Positions 1-7,000 of a stretch of 44,519 nucleotides of DNA are shown here, one piece after another. Numbering within the stretch: the stretch's first letter is position 1; each line of letters opens with the position of its first letter. The stretch is taken from NCBI RefSeq assembly GCF_902826855.1, contig NZ_CADEGK010000012.1, positions 1-44,519 on the forward strand, given 5' to 3'. The notes beneath the pieces are model-generated. The model was not told the DNA's origin, made no database searches, and saw only the letters and a program-made list of their open reading frames with translations. The DNA is from an uncultured Phenylobacterium sp. Its GTDB lineage: Bacteria > Pseudomonadota > Alphaproteobacteria > Caulobacterales > Caulobacteraceae. The position numbers and the translations under genes are program-made.

Positions 1-135
1 GAGGAACAGCGGGCCCTCGACCGCGTCGGCCAGAGCGGCCACGTCATGGCCCGCCAAGTGCAGCCGCCCGTCCACGAACCTAAGGTCCGGCCGGGTCCAC
101 CAGAAGTCCGCGCCCGGCGCCGGCCCAACGCTCAT
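1..135 (-). CDS. PLP-dependent decarboxylase-like protein, N-terminal fragment (runs off the window)
   Basis: The first 45 codons of a minus-strand gene are visible; the rest lies before base 1. The start ATG (135-133) overlaps the TGA of the SET-domain gene in an ATGA junction, so the two are translationally coupled. The N-terminus (W-W-x-R-P-D near residue 12, then H-D-V-A-A-L-A near 29 and G-P-L-F-L at the edge) resembles the opening of fold-III PLP enzymes of the Orn/DAP/Arg decarboxylase family, where a short strand and V-x-x-L-A helix precede a G-T-P-x-F/Y-V-Y segment. The PLP-binding lysine lies outside the window, so the family call is an inference from a short fragment. Confidence 0.55.
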   Translation of the reverse strand, partial: MSVGPAPGADFWWTRPDLRFVDGRLHLAGHDVAALADAVEGPLFL

Positions 136-557
136 TCCAGGCTCGCCAGATAGGTCCGGCCGTCCTCGTCGGGCTCCTCCGCCCGGCCGGTGATCCAGTG
201 GCGGCAAGCCGCCGCGCCGCAGTGGCAGGCAAACTGCCGAAAGAGCACGTCCTCGGTCGCCGCGTAGTCAATGGTCAGGAGGTCGCCCGCCGCGATGTCC
301 CGCAGCGCCACCAGTTCGGAGCGCCCCATGTCCAGCCGGCAGTCCGGGTCGCAACTGTGCGACAGGAAGCCGATCACCTTGGTTTCGGCGATATGCCGCC
401 CTGGCGCCACCTGCAGGGTGTGCTGTTTCAGGTCCGGTCCGACCACCCCGGTGAAATGGTGGATCACCTCGCCGGCCCGCCGCGCGACAAGCGTGCGGAC
501 GCCCCGGCCGTGGGGCCCGGAGGTATGCCACACCTGAAGCTGGTCGATTTCATCCAT
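132..557 (-). CDS. SET-domain protein-lysine N-methyltransferase
   Basis: A 141-residue single-domain SET protein. The SET signature is clear: F-L-S-H-S-C-D-P-D-C at about 64-73 (the N-H-S-C-x-P-N-like SAM and lysine-channel motif), G-D-L-L-T-I-D-Y at 91-98 with the active-site Tyr98, and a post-SET cysteine cluster C-H-C-G-A-A-A-C at 111-118 that would bind zinc with a SET cysteine. Family members transfer methyl groups from SAM to protein lysines. The usual Asn of N-H-S-C is Ser here. The gene is coupled by an ATGA overlap to a decarboxylase-like gene, so the substrate may be that pathway's protein rather than chromatin; this is inference. No signal peptide is seen, so it is probably cytoplasmic. 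Confidence 0.85.
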   Translation of the reverse strand: MDEIDQLQVWHTSGPHGRGVRTLVARRAGEVIHHFTGVVGPDLKQHTLQVAPGRHIAETKVIGFLSHSCDPDCRLDMGRSELVALRDIAAGDLLTIDYAATEDVLFRQFACHCGAAACRHWITGRAEEPDEDGRTYLASLE

Positions 558-633
558 GACGTGTGTTGTCCCACCGCCGCGCCCCCGCGGCTCTCGACTC
601 TCTGCGACCGGAAGATGTCTGATCGGCGGTTCG

Positions 634-1065
634 TCAGGAAGCCGACCCGGGCGAATAGGTCCTCGAAAAGCGCAAGTGATTGCGCCCGGCGCTGTGCTCG
701 TAGGCCACGGTGTCCATCAGCGTCCTGACCAGGTGGATCCCCAGACCGCCGATGGGCCTGTCCTCGACCGAGCCGGTAGTGTCCGGGACGGGCGCCGCGG
801 TGGGGTCGAAAGCCCGGCCATCATCGCTGACCTCGACGGCGATCCGGCCGTCGGAGACTTGCAGATCGACCTTCACCGCTGGTGCGGTCCCGCCCTCGCC
901 GCCGTGGTTCAGGAGGTTGGCCAACACCTCGTCGAGGGCGATCAACACCGGGGCGATCGCGGTGAGGGGCGCGCCGGCGGCCTCCAGGTGCGCCTCGATG
1001 GCGTCCATCAGCGCAGATAGGCCCGCGCGACCGTCGGAGAGCGTTCCGGAGAAGTCCGATTCCAT
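634..1065 (-). CDS. RsbW-like anti-sigma/switch serine kinase (HATPase_c_2)
   Basis: A 143-residue GHKL ATPase of the RsbW/SpoIIAB type. Visible motifs are the N-box L-D-E-V-L-A-N-L-L-N-H at about 44-54, the G1 box D-D-G-R-A-F-D-P at 81-88 and the G2 region G-G-L-G-I-H-L-V near 106-113. These kinases phosphorylate a serine on a STAS antagonist and bind a sigma factor or other target. The chosen ATG at 1065 fits the family; a GTG at 1101 would add 12 residues but has no ribosome site. The gene is divergent from the STAS gene at 1160, with 94 bp between starts. No sigma factor gene is nearby, so the output partner is unknown. Confidence 0.88.
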   Translation of the reverse strand: MESDFSGTLSDGRAGLSALMDAIEAHLEAAGAPLTAIAPVLIALDEVLANLLNHGGEGGTAPAVKVDLQVSDGRIAVEVSDDGRAFDPTAAPVPDTTGSVEDRPIGGLGIHLVRTLMDTVAYEHSAGRNHLRFSRTYSPGSAS

Positions 1066-1159
1066 ACCGCCCGCCTGCCACGGGACCTTGCGGGAAGCCA
1101 CCGCACAAGCTTAGTCAGGTGGCCGGATATCTCAACGTCTGGCGACGAGGTCTGGTGAG

Positions 1160-1492
1160 ATGGACATCCGTGAAGAGACCCGCGGCGATGTCCTGGTGGT
1201 GACCGCCGCCGGTCGCCTGGATTCCAACACCGCCGCGGTGCTGGAGGCCGTGCTGCCGGCCCGCGCGCAGGCCACCCCCAAGCTCGTGCTCGATCTCTCG
1301 GGCGTGCCCTACGTCAGCTCCGCCGGCTTGCGCATCCTGCTGATGGGCGCCAAGGCGGCCCGTGCGGCGGGCCACAAGCTGGTCCTTGCGGGCCTCTCGC
1401 CCTCGGTGCGCGAGGTGTTCGACATCTCCGGCTTCACCAGCATCTTCGCCATCGAACCGGACGTGGACGCGGCCCTAGCCGGGCTGGGCTGA
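1160..1492 (+). CDS. STAS-domain anti-anti-sigma factor (RsbV-like)
   Basis: A 110-residue single STAS domain. The hallmark is L-V-L-D-L-S-G-V-P-Y-V-S-S-A-G-L-R at about 42-57, which holds the phosphorylatable serine (Ser53 or Ser54) at the start of helix 2. In partner switching the unphosphorylated form binds and sequesters the RsbW-type kinase, and a PP2C/SpoIIE phosphatase regenerates it. The genes for the kinase (634-1065) and a SpoIIE phosphatase (7001-8665) lie in the same locus. Its 3' end overlaps the convergent gene at 1475 by 18 bp, so the two transcripts would be antisense there. Confidence 0.92.
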   Translation: MDIREETRGDVLVVTAAGRLDSNTAAVLEAVLPARAQATPKLVLDLSGVPYVSSAGLRILLMGAKAARAAGHKLVLAGLSPSVREVFDISGFTSIFAIEPDVDAALAGLG

Positions 1493-2728
1493 GGCCGCCT
1501 TCAGCACCGCCAGGACCCCGTTCGCCGCCAGCAGCGCCGCCAGGTCGTCCGCGATCGCCGCGGCCGAGAGCCCGGTCGCCTGCGCCACATAGGCGGCCGC
1601 CTTGCCGTCGTTGTCGCCATCCAGCAGGGCCAGGTTCGTCACCGGCGGTTCGCCGGCCCAGTCCGTCCAGGCCACCCGGCTGAGCGCGAAGGCGGCCTGT
1701 CCCTGCGCCACCCGCGCCCCCGCAACGCCGTCCAGCAGCGCACGTTCGAAGAACCGGCGCGCGGCCAGCGCCCGCGCCAGGGCCTCGGCCGGGGTCGCCC
1801 CGGCGCACTCGCCCAACACCAGGCCGGCGCGCCCGCCTGCGCTCGCCAGCGCGTAGAATGTTCCCGCCGGGGCCGTCCCCAGCATCCGAACGGCCAGGTC
1901 CGCGCCCCCGGCCTGCGTGGCCAGCGGCGGGAAGGCGGTCTCGCGGAACGCCGCCACCGCAACGGCCTCGTCGCGCCTGCGGTCGCGCATGGCCAGCTCG
2001 CGGGCTCCCCGGGCGAGGCGGCCGTCGACGCCGGTCCTCATCAACCGGACCGCGTGGGCCAGGTCGCGGGTCTCCCGGATGCCGAACGCGGCGTCGCTCT
2101 CCGCCACCGCTCCTTCCAGCCGGCCGTTCGCCTGGATCGCATCGATCGCGGCCCGGTTGCGGCCGAGCTCGCCGCGTATGCGGCCGGCCACCATCCAGGC
2201 GAGACCGAAGCCTACGATGGCCGCGGCTGCCACCAGGCCGGCGATCAGCCGCTCCAGGCCCGCCACCTGGGCGTACAGCGGTTCCGCGTCGATCTGGGCG
2301 ATCACATAGCGGCCGCCGGAAGCCGGGGCGACGGCGGTCGCCAGGTGGCGGCCCGCGGCGTCCGTGGTGATCGGCAGAGCGGTCGGCCTGACCGGATGCG
2401 GGAGGCGGGGGGGCCCGACTGCGCCGCCACGCCCGGCGATGCGCACCGGCGGTCCTTCGCCGGCCACCACGTAGAGTCCCACCAGGCCGGCGACGTTGGT
2501 CCCGGCGGCCACGAACGCCGCATCGCGCCGTGGGTCGGCGAGGATCTTCGCCAGGTCATCGTATCCGGACGCGAAGGCCGCCGTGGTCACCGCCGCGGCG
2601 ACGGCCTGATCCTCCAGGCCCTGCGCGGCCTCCGCCCGCTCCCAGAAGTAGAGCAGCGCCCCGTTGATGCCGGCCAGCAGCAGGAACAGTGGGGCCACCA
2701 ACAGCAGGAAGGTCTGGCGCAGGCTCAT
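1475..2728 (-). CDS. Membrane sensor with degenerate SpoIIE/PP2C-like domain
   Basis: A protein of 417 residues. The start ATG (2728-2726) overlaps the stop of the CNB gene (ATGA). TM1 lies at about 5-28, an extracytoplasmic region at 29-160, TM2 at about 165-188, then a HAMP-like linker. The C-terminal 170 residues follow the layout of the active SpoIIE protein encoded at 7001: a linker ending F-P-P, a strand, then G-T-F-Y-A-L where the active enzyme has G-G-D-L-Y-D, and G-E-C-A-G-A-T-P where it has G-D-V-S-G-K-G-V-P. Both metal-binding aspartates are missing, and no F-T-D-G-V-x-E or D-D-I-A segment is found, so I infer a pseudophosphatase. A plain HAMP-sensor annotation would also fit the N-terminal half. 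Confidence 0.8.
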   Translation of the reverse strand: MSLRQTFLLLVAPLFLLLAGINGALLYFWERAEAAQGLEDQAVAAAVTTAAFASGYDDLAKILADPRRDAAFVAAGTNVAGLVGLYVVAGEGPPVRIAGRGGAVGPPRLPHPVRPTALPITTDAAGRHLATAVAPASGGRYVIAQIDAEPLYAQVAGLERLIAGLVAAAAIVGFGLAWMVAGRIRGELGRNRAAIDAIQANGRLEGAVAESDAAFGIRETRDLAHAVRLMRTGVDGRLARGARELAMRDRRRDEAVAVAAFRETAFPPLATQAGGADLAVRMLGTAPAGTFYALASAGGRAGLVLGECAGATPAEALARALAARRFFERALLDGVAGARVAQGQAAFALSRVAWTDWAGEPPVTNLALLDGDNDGKAAAYVAQATGLSAAAIADDLAALLAANGVLAVLKAASAQPG

Positions 2729-3108
2729 GTCGCCGCCGCCGGGTCGCGCAAACCGACCACGAACTCCGGGCATTCGCGCGCGATGGTGAAGACGTGCGGC
2801 TTGGCGATGACGATGGCGCTCAGGCCCTGCGGTCCCGCCACGTAGTCGTCCCCCGCGGCGAGGCCGAACAGCAGCCCCGGCGCGTCGAACACCGCCGGGG
2901 CGGCCCGGCCGGCGGTCTCCGCGACGCCTTCGATCACCACGAACAGGTGCTCGGCCACCTGTCCGCCCGCCAGGATCACCCGGCCCGGCGGATAGTCGCG
3001 CAGCCGCGCGTGGCCGGCGATCAGCAGCAACTCGAGGTCGTCCAGCCGCGTGAACGGCTCGACGGTCCTCAGCGCGAAGAGGGTGCGGACGGTCTCGGCG
3101 CCGATCAT
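2725..3108 (-). CDS. Cyclic nucleotide-binding domain protein (stand-alone CNB)
   Basis: A 127-residue single-domain protein. The start is the ATG at 3108, overlapping the previous gene's stop (ATGA); its own stop overlaps the next start the same way. The fold reads as a cNMP-binding beta-roll: F-T-R-L-D-D-L-E-L-L near 18-27, a Y-P-P-G-R-V-I-L-A-G-G strand-turn near 39-49, H-L-F-V-V-I-E-G-V-A near 54-63 and G-L-L-F-G-L near 77-82. The canonical G-E-x-S followed by R-x-A phosphate-binding cassette is not obvious, so ligand binding is doubtful. There is no DNA-binding domain. Its place between two membrane sensors suggests an accessory or scaffold role in the locus (inference). Confidence 0.78.
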   Translation of the reverse strand: MIGAETVRTLFALRTVEPFTRLDDLELLLIAGHARLRDYPPGRVILAGGQVAEHLFVVIEGVAETAGRAAPAVFDAPGLLFGLAAGDDYVAGPQGLSAIVIAKPHVFTIARECPEFVVGLRDPAAAT

Positions 3109-4307
3109 CGACCGGCCTCCCAGGAGAACACCCGCTGGCCGACCTCCACGCCCCCGGCGGTCTGCGTCAGCACGACGGGCCGTTCGCCCAGCACACGGGC
3201 CGTGCGCGCCCTGCGGTCCAGCACCACCACGGTCCCCTCGGCTAGCGCAGTCCAGTCCTTGGCCAAAGCCGGTTCCGCCTCGATCCGCTCGGCGAGCGCG
3301 CGCATGGCCCGTCGCTGCAACAGCGCCGCCGCGTCGGTCCCCTCCGGCGAGATCCACACCGCCAGCAGGTCCTCGGTGTCGACCAGGGTGACCATGTCCG
3401 GTTCACCGGCCAGCACCTCGGCCAAGACCGCGAAATTCCGCCTCCGGTCCTCCGCCAGCATCTCCCCCCAGGCGGTGCGCATTCGCGCGATGAGGGCGGT
3501 GGCGAGGTCGGCCAGCGCCTGGCGCAGACCGGTCACTTCGCGCGGCGCCGCGCCGCGGCCGGGCGGGTTACGGTCGCCGGCCGCGATCCGCAGCGCATCG
3601 GCCTTCAGGGCCTCGATCGGCCGGGCCACGCCGCGCATGATCGCCAGCGTCACCAGGGCGCAGGCGAGCAGCGAACCGACGCCGATCAGGGCGCTGGCGA
3701 ACAGCGCGTTCTGGGTGGCCACCTGGATGACGCCGATGTTCACGTCGGCCCCCACCGTGGCCACGATCCGCCCGTCGCTCCCGCGGGCGGGGGCCGCGGC
3801 GGTCTTCAACAGGCCCCATTGCTCCTGGTACTGGATCGGCGAGGCGTAGATCGCCCCTCGGGCGGTGACGGCGCGCAGGCCCGCCATGGTGTCGGCCGGC
3901 AGCTCATCCTCTGTGCCGATCGGCGAGTGATCCTCGCCCTGGGTGGAGTCGAGCACATAGATGACGCCCTTGGTCCCGCCGATCACCTGGGAATAGAGGT
4001 AGGTCAGGCCGAGCTCGCGGCGGATGCGCCGCATGGGTTCCACGTTGCGGAGGTAGCGCGGATCCTTCTCCACCACGTCGGGCGGCGCGCCCGCGCGCGC
4101 CTGAGCGATCAGCCAGTCATGATCGGCCGGGTCGATCAGGGCGGCGGTGAGCGCGCTGGTGGTGGTCAGCTTGCGGGCGAAGCCGTCCAGGATGGTGTCG
4201 TAGAGGCGGTTGTAGACCACCGCCCCCAGCGCGATCGCCACCACCACGATCGCCGGGGTGAACGTGCGCCACAGGAGGGCCTGGATCGTGATCCCTTCAG
4301 GCCGCAT
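3105..4307 (-). CDS. HAMP-domain membrane sensor protein
   Basis: A protein of 400 residues. The chosen ATG (4307-4305) overlaps the end of the NTT-like gene by 11 bp; longer in-frame starts would run deep inside that gene. TM1 lies at about 13-36. An extracytoplasmic sensor of about 150 residues follows, with L-T-Y-L-Y-S near 100 and a D-G-R-I-V-A-T-V-G-A-D-V end strand near 180-191. TM2 lies near 200-222, then a HAMP segment beginning R-G-V-A-R-P-I-E-A-L. The sensor resembles that of the SpoIIE protein encoded at 7001 (E-L-Q-Y-V-Y-T and Y-V-V-G-A-D-I). The last 130 residues match no catalytic domain I recognise. Confidence 0.78.
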   Translation of the reverse strand: MRPEGITIQALLWRTFTPAIVVVAIALGAVVYNRLYDTILDGFARKLTTTSALTAALIDPADHDWLIAQARAGAPPDVVEKDPRYLRNVEPMRRIRRELGLTYLYSQVIGGTKGVIYVLDSTQGEDHSPIGTEDELPADTMAGLRAVTARGAIYASPIQYQEQWGLLKTAAAPARGSDGRIVATVGADVNIGVIQVATQNALFASALIGVGSLLACALVTLAIMRGVARPIEALKADALRIAAGDRNPPGRGAAPREVTGLRQALADLATALIARMRTAWGEMLAEDRRRNFAVLAEVLAGEPDMVTLVDTEDLLAVWISPEGTDAAALLQRRAMRALAERIEAEPALAKDWTALAEGTVVVLDRRARTARVLGERPVVLTQTAGGVEVGQRVFSWEAGR

Positions 4308-6930
4308 AGGCCCGCCCGTCGCGCGCCCGCAGCATGGTGAGCGCCAGGTCCGGATAGCGCGCCGCCACGTCGTCGATGTCCGCCTTCGAGAGCCACATCG
4401 AAGGGCCGGGCAGGACCAGCTCGACAGGCCGGCGGCCAAAAGGCTGCGGCATCGCCCGCTCGGCCAGCACCACCAGCGCCTCCAGGGAGGCGCTGGCGAA
4501 CTCCGGGATGGCGCGGAGCGCGGCTGCCAGGTCGACCACGGTGGGACCGGCCTCCAGGGACAGGAGCGCAGCCAGGCTGTCCCGGTAGACGGCCGCCAGG
4601 CCGGGCTTCAGCGCGCCGCGCAGATGCGCGGCCAGCGCCTCGGCGGGCAGGTGATCCCGCAGCGCCTGGGCTGCGGCGACGGCCTCCAGCGCATTGCCCT
4701 CCTCGATCGCCGCTTTCAACAGCGGCGCGACGTCTCCCCCGCCCGCGAAGGCCTCCGTCGCCGGCCGGCGGGCGATCAGCGGCTCCAGGCGGTGGTAGGT
4801 GGCGTTGTCGACGCCGCTGGCGATGGCCTCAATGGCGTTGCCGCGCACCTTGGGGTTGGCGGAGTGCAGCGAGACGATCAGGAGGTCGAAGTCGGGGACC
4901 AGGCCGCCCAGGGCCAGCAGTTCCAGGGTGAAATCGACCGAGCCGGCGATCCGCTCGCGGTAGGCCCGGGCCAGCAGGGACATCGCCGGCGAGGGCTCCG
5001 GCTCGGCCTCCAGCCGCTCGGCGATACTCAGGCGCGGGCCGGTCTCGCCCAACTCCTCGTCCACCAGCCGCGAGAGCTGCGACAGGAATTGGGCGTGGCT
5101 GAGAGCGCTCAGCGCGCGGGCCGCCACGGCCCGCGCCCGATACGGCGCCTGGTAGGCGCTCAGCACCTGCATCAGGCGGGGGATCGCCGCCTCGCCGAGA
5201 TCGACCATCAGCGCTTCGACGGCCCGCAACTCGCGGGGGCTGAGCCGCGCCGCCGCCGCCAGCACCTGCGGGATCGCCTCGACGTCGCCGATCTGGGCCA
5301 GCAGTTGCAGGATGGTCTGGCGGCTCTCGCGGTCCATGCGCGGGAGGTTGTCGATCAGCGGCGCCACCAGGCCGATGTCCCCCGGCCCGACCACGCTGAC
5401 CAGCGCCTGCAGGGCGTACTTGCGCTGCGAGATCGACGGATCGGCGAGCTTGGCGGCGAAGGCGGCGGTGGCGTCCGACGCATCCGTCTCGATGGCGTCA
5501 TGGACGCTCGGCCGCTCGGACTGCCGGTGCAGCAGGGCCCGCGCCGCCGCCGCAGTGGCCGAGTCCGTCTCGGCCGCCTTCTCGCGCAGCAGCGCCTGGC
5601 CGTCGGCGTCGAAGACCGGCGTACGCAGGTCGGCCTCGCCGAAGTTGAGCCAGCCGCGGCGCATGTTGGCCTCCATAGCCGCCGGGTAGACGGCCCGCAG
5701 CGCCACGACCACGGCCACCAGGCCCGCGGCCGCCAACAGCCCGATCCCCGACAGCTCGCGGATGTCCAGCTGCCTGGCGAACAGCAGCAGGAATGCGCCG
5801 GACACCAGGCTGGCCAGGGGCTCGCCCATGCCCTCGACGATGGTCCGGAACGGCCGCTTCACCTGGCTGGGCGCGGCGTTGAACATCAGGTTCTGGTTGT
5901 TGTAGTCGATCGAGGTCAGCACGCCGTGGTAGGCGAAGAAGGCCCCCAGCGCCGCGCCCGTCCCGCCCTGGAGGAAGAAGAACGCGAACACCGCGAAGTA
6001 GGTGACCGGCAGGATCAGGGCGACGTTCCTCACCCCCAGCCGCGTGACCAGCCGGTTGAACAGGAACAGGCAGACCAACAGGTTGAAGATGCTGGCCGCG
6101 CCGTAGAGCCGGCCGAACAGCGCCGCCAGCTCCGCCTCCGAGCGCCCGGCCTGCAGCACCGAGGAATACTGGAACTCCGCCAGGTTGGTGAGCAGCAGGG
6201 TCATGAACAGCGCCAGGGTCAGCAGCGAGGCGTAGCGCGAGGTGCGGAAGGTGCGGATCACCAGCACGAGCTGGCTCTTCACGTCGCGGACCTCGTCCTC
6301 GAGGTCGGTGTCGCTGTCGGCGATCCGCTTCCAGCGTCGCCGGATCAGCCGCGCCACCGGCAGGGTCGCCGCCGCCACGCCGGCCCAGACCAGCAGGAAG
6401 ACCGGCATCGGGATGAATGCCGCGAAGCTGCCGACCACCAGCGCCCCGATCGCCGTGCCGAGGGCGCAGAAGGCGGCGAACAGCGGGAACAGCCGCTTGG
6501 CGTCCTGGATGTCGAAATAGGCGTCGGTGAAGGTCCAGAACAGCGAGTAGAGGCCGATGTACCACATGGCCAGGTACAGCTTCAGCGCATAGTAGCCGTA
6601 AGTCTTCCACTCCGCCGGCAGCGGCGCCGAGAGCAGCGCCCAGCCGATCAGCCCGCCCGCCCCCAGCAGCACCAGGGTCAGGTCGATCACCCGGCCCGGC
6701 GAAAAGCGCACCTGCAGGTAGGAGAAGATCGCGGTGTAGACGACCATCACCACCGGCGTGAGCAGGAAGATGATCGGCAGCTTGCCCGGGCCCACATTGC
6801 TCAGGAACGCCGCGTCCCCGGCGCTGAAGCCGATGCCCAGGCCCACCTGCAGCATCAGGCCGAACAGCCCGAACTGCAGCAGCTTAGGCCACTCGCCGGC
6901 CTCGACCTTGAAGAGGCGATTGAAGAGGAT
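4297..6930 (-). CDS. NTT-family (ATP/ADP translocase-like) membrane protein with C-terminal HEAT repeats
   Basis: About 877 residues. The first 430 or so form 11-12 hydrophobic segments in the MFS-like NTT (Npt1/Npt2) pattern. From about 480 the protein becomes alpha-solenoid, with repeated A-x-x-A-L/L-x-x-L-G helix pairs typical of HEAT repeats. NTT proteins of intracellular bacteria swap ATP for ADP; free-living bacteria carry HEAT-fused relatives with no settled role. The first ATG/GTG/TTG is at 6855, but NTT-like coding (G-E-W-P-K-L-L, then a helix) continues 25 codons upstream. An ATC at 6930-6928 lies 8 nt from a GGAGG (6943-6939), so I place the start there. This is the first gene of a four-gene coupled operon, divergent from the SpoIIE gene. 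Confidence 0.85.
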   Translation of the reverse strand: MLFNRLFKVEAGEWPKLLQFGLFGLMLQVGLGIGFSAGDAAFLSNVGPGKLPIIFLLTPVVMVVYTAIFSYLQVRFSPGRVIDLTLVLLGAGGLIGWALLSAPLPAEWKTYGYYALKLYLAMWYIGLYSLFWTFTDAYFDIQDAKRLFPLFAAFCALGTAIGALVVGSFAAFIPMPVFLLVWAGVAAATLPVARLIRRRWKRIADSDTDLEDEVRDVKSQLVLVIRTFRTSRYASLLTLALFMTLLLTNLAEFQYSSVLQAGRSEAELAALFGRLYGAASIFNLLVCLFLFNRLVTRLGVRNVALILPVTYFAVFAFFFLQGGTGAALGAFFAYHGVLTSIDYNNQNLMFNAAPSQVKRPFRTIVEGMGEPLASLVSGAFLLLFARQLDIRELSGIGLLAAAGLVAVVVALRAVYPAAMEANMRRGWLNFGEADLRTPVFDADGQALLREKAAETDSATAAAARALLHRQSERPSVHDAIETDASDATAAFAAKLADPSISQRKYALQALVSVVGPGDIGLVAPLIDNLPRMDRESRQTILQLLAQIGDVEAIPQVLAAAARLSPRELRAVEALMVDLGEAAIPRLMQVLSAYQAPYRARAVAARALSALSHAQFLSQLSRLVDEELGETGPRLSIAERLEAEPEPSPAMSLLARAYRERIAGSVDFTLELLALGGLVPDFDLLIVSLHSANPKVRGNAIEAIASGVDNATYHRLEPLIARRPATEAFAGGGDVAPLLKAAIEEGNALEAVAAAQALRDHLPAEALAAHLRGALKPGLAAVYRDSLAALLSLEAGPTVVDLAAALRAIPEFASASLEALVVLAERAMPQPFGRRPVELVLPGPSMWLSKADIDDVAARYPDLALTMLRARDGRAYAA

Positions 6931-6938
6931 GTGGGCGC

Positions 6939-6943
6939 CCTCC
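6939..6943 (-). promoter_or_regulatory. Ribosome binding site (GGAGG) pointing to a non-canonical ATC start
   Basis: On the minus strand GGAGG is followed by 8 nt and then ATC (6930-6928), in frame with the NTT-like gene. No ATG, GTG or TTG occurs in this frame between the upstream TAG (6960-6958) and the ATG at 6855. The site decides the start choice for that gene. Confidence 0.55.
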
Positions 6944-7000
6944 GCGGGCTTTATGGACTAGCCTGGATTCGCGGATGATTGGGGCGGGCGCGCAAGCCGG

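Noticed and set aside
4258-6978. A 906-codon plus-strand open frame opposite the NTT-HEAT gene
   Set aside because: It is rich in Arg, Gln, Gly and Pro with no domain, and exactly mirrors a convincing minus-strand membrane protein. Long antisense frames are expected at this GC content and codon bias.
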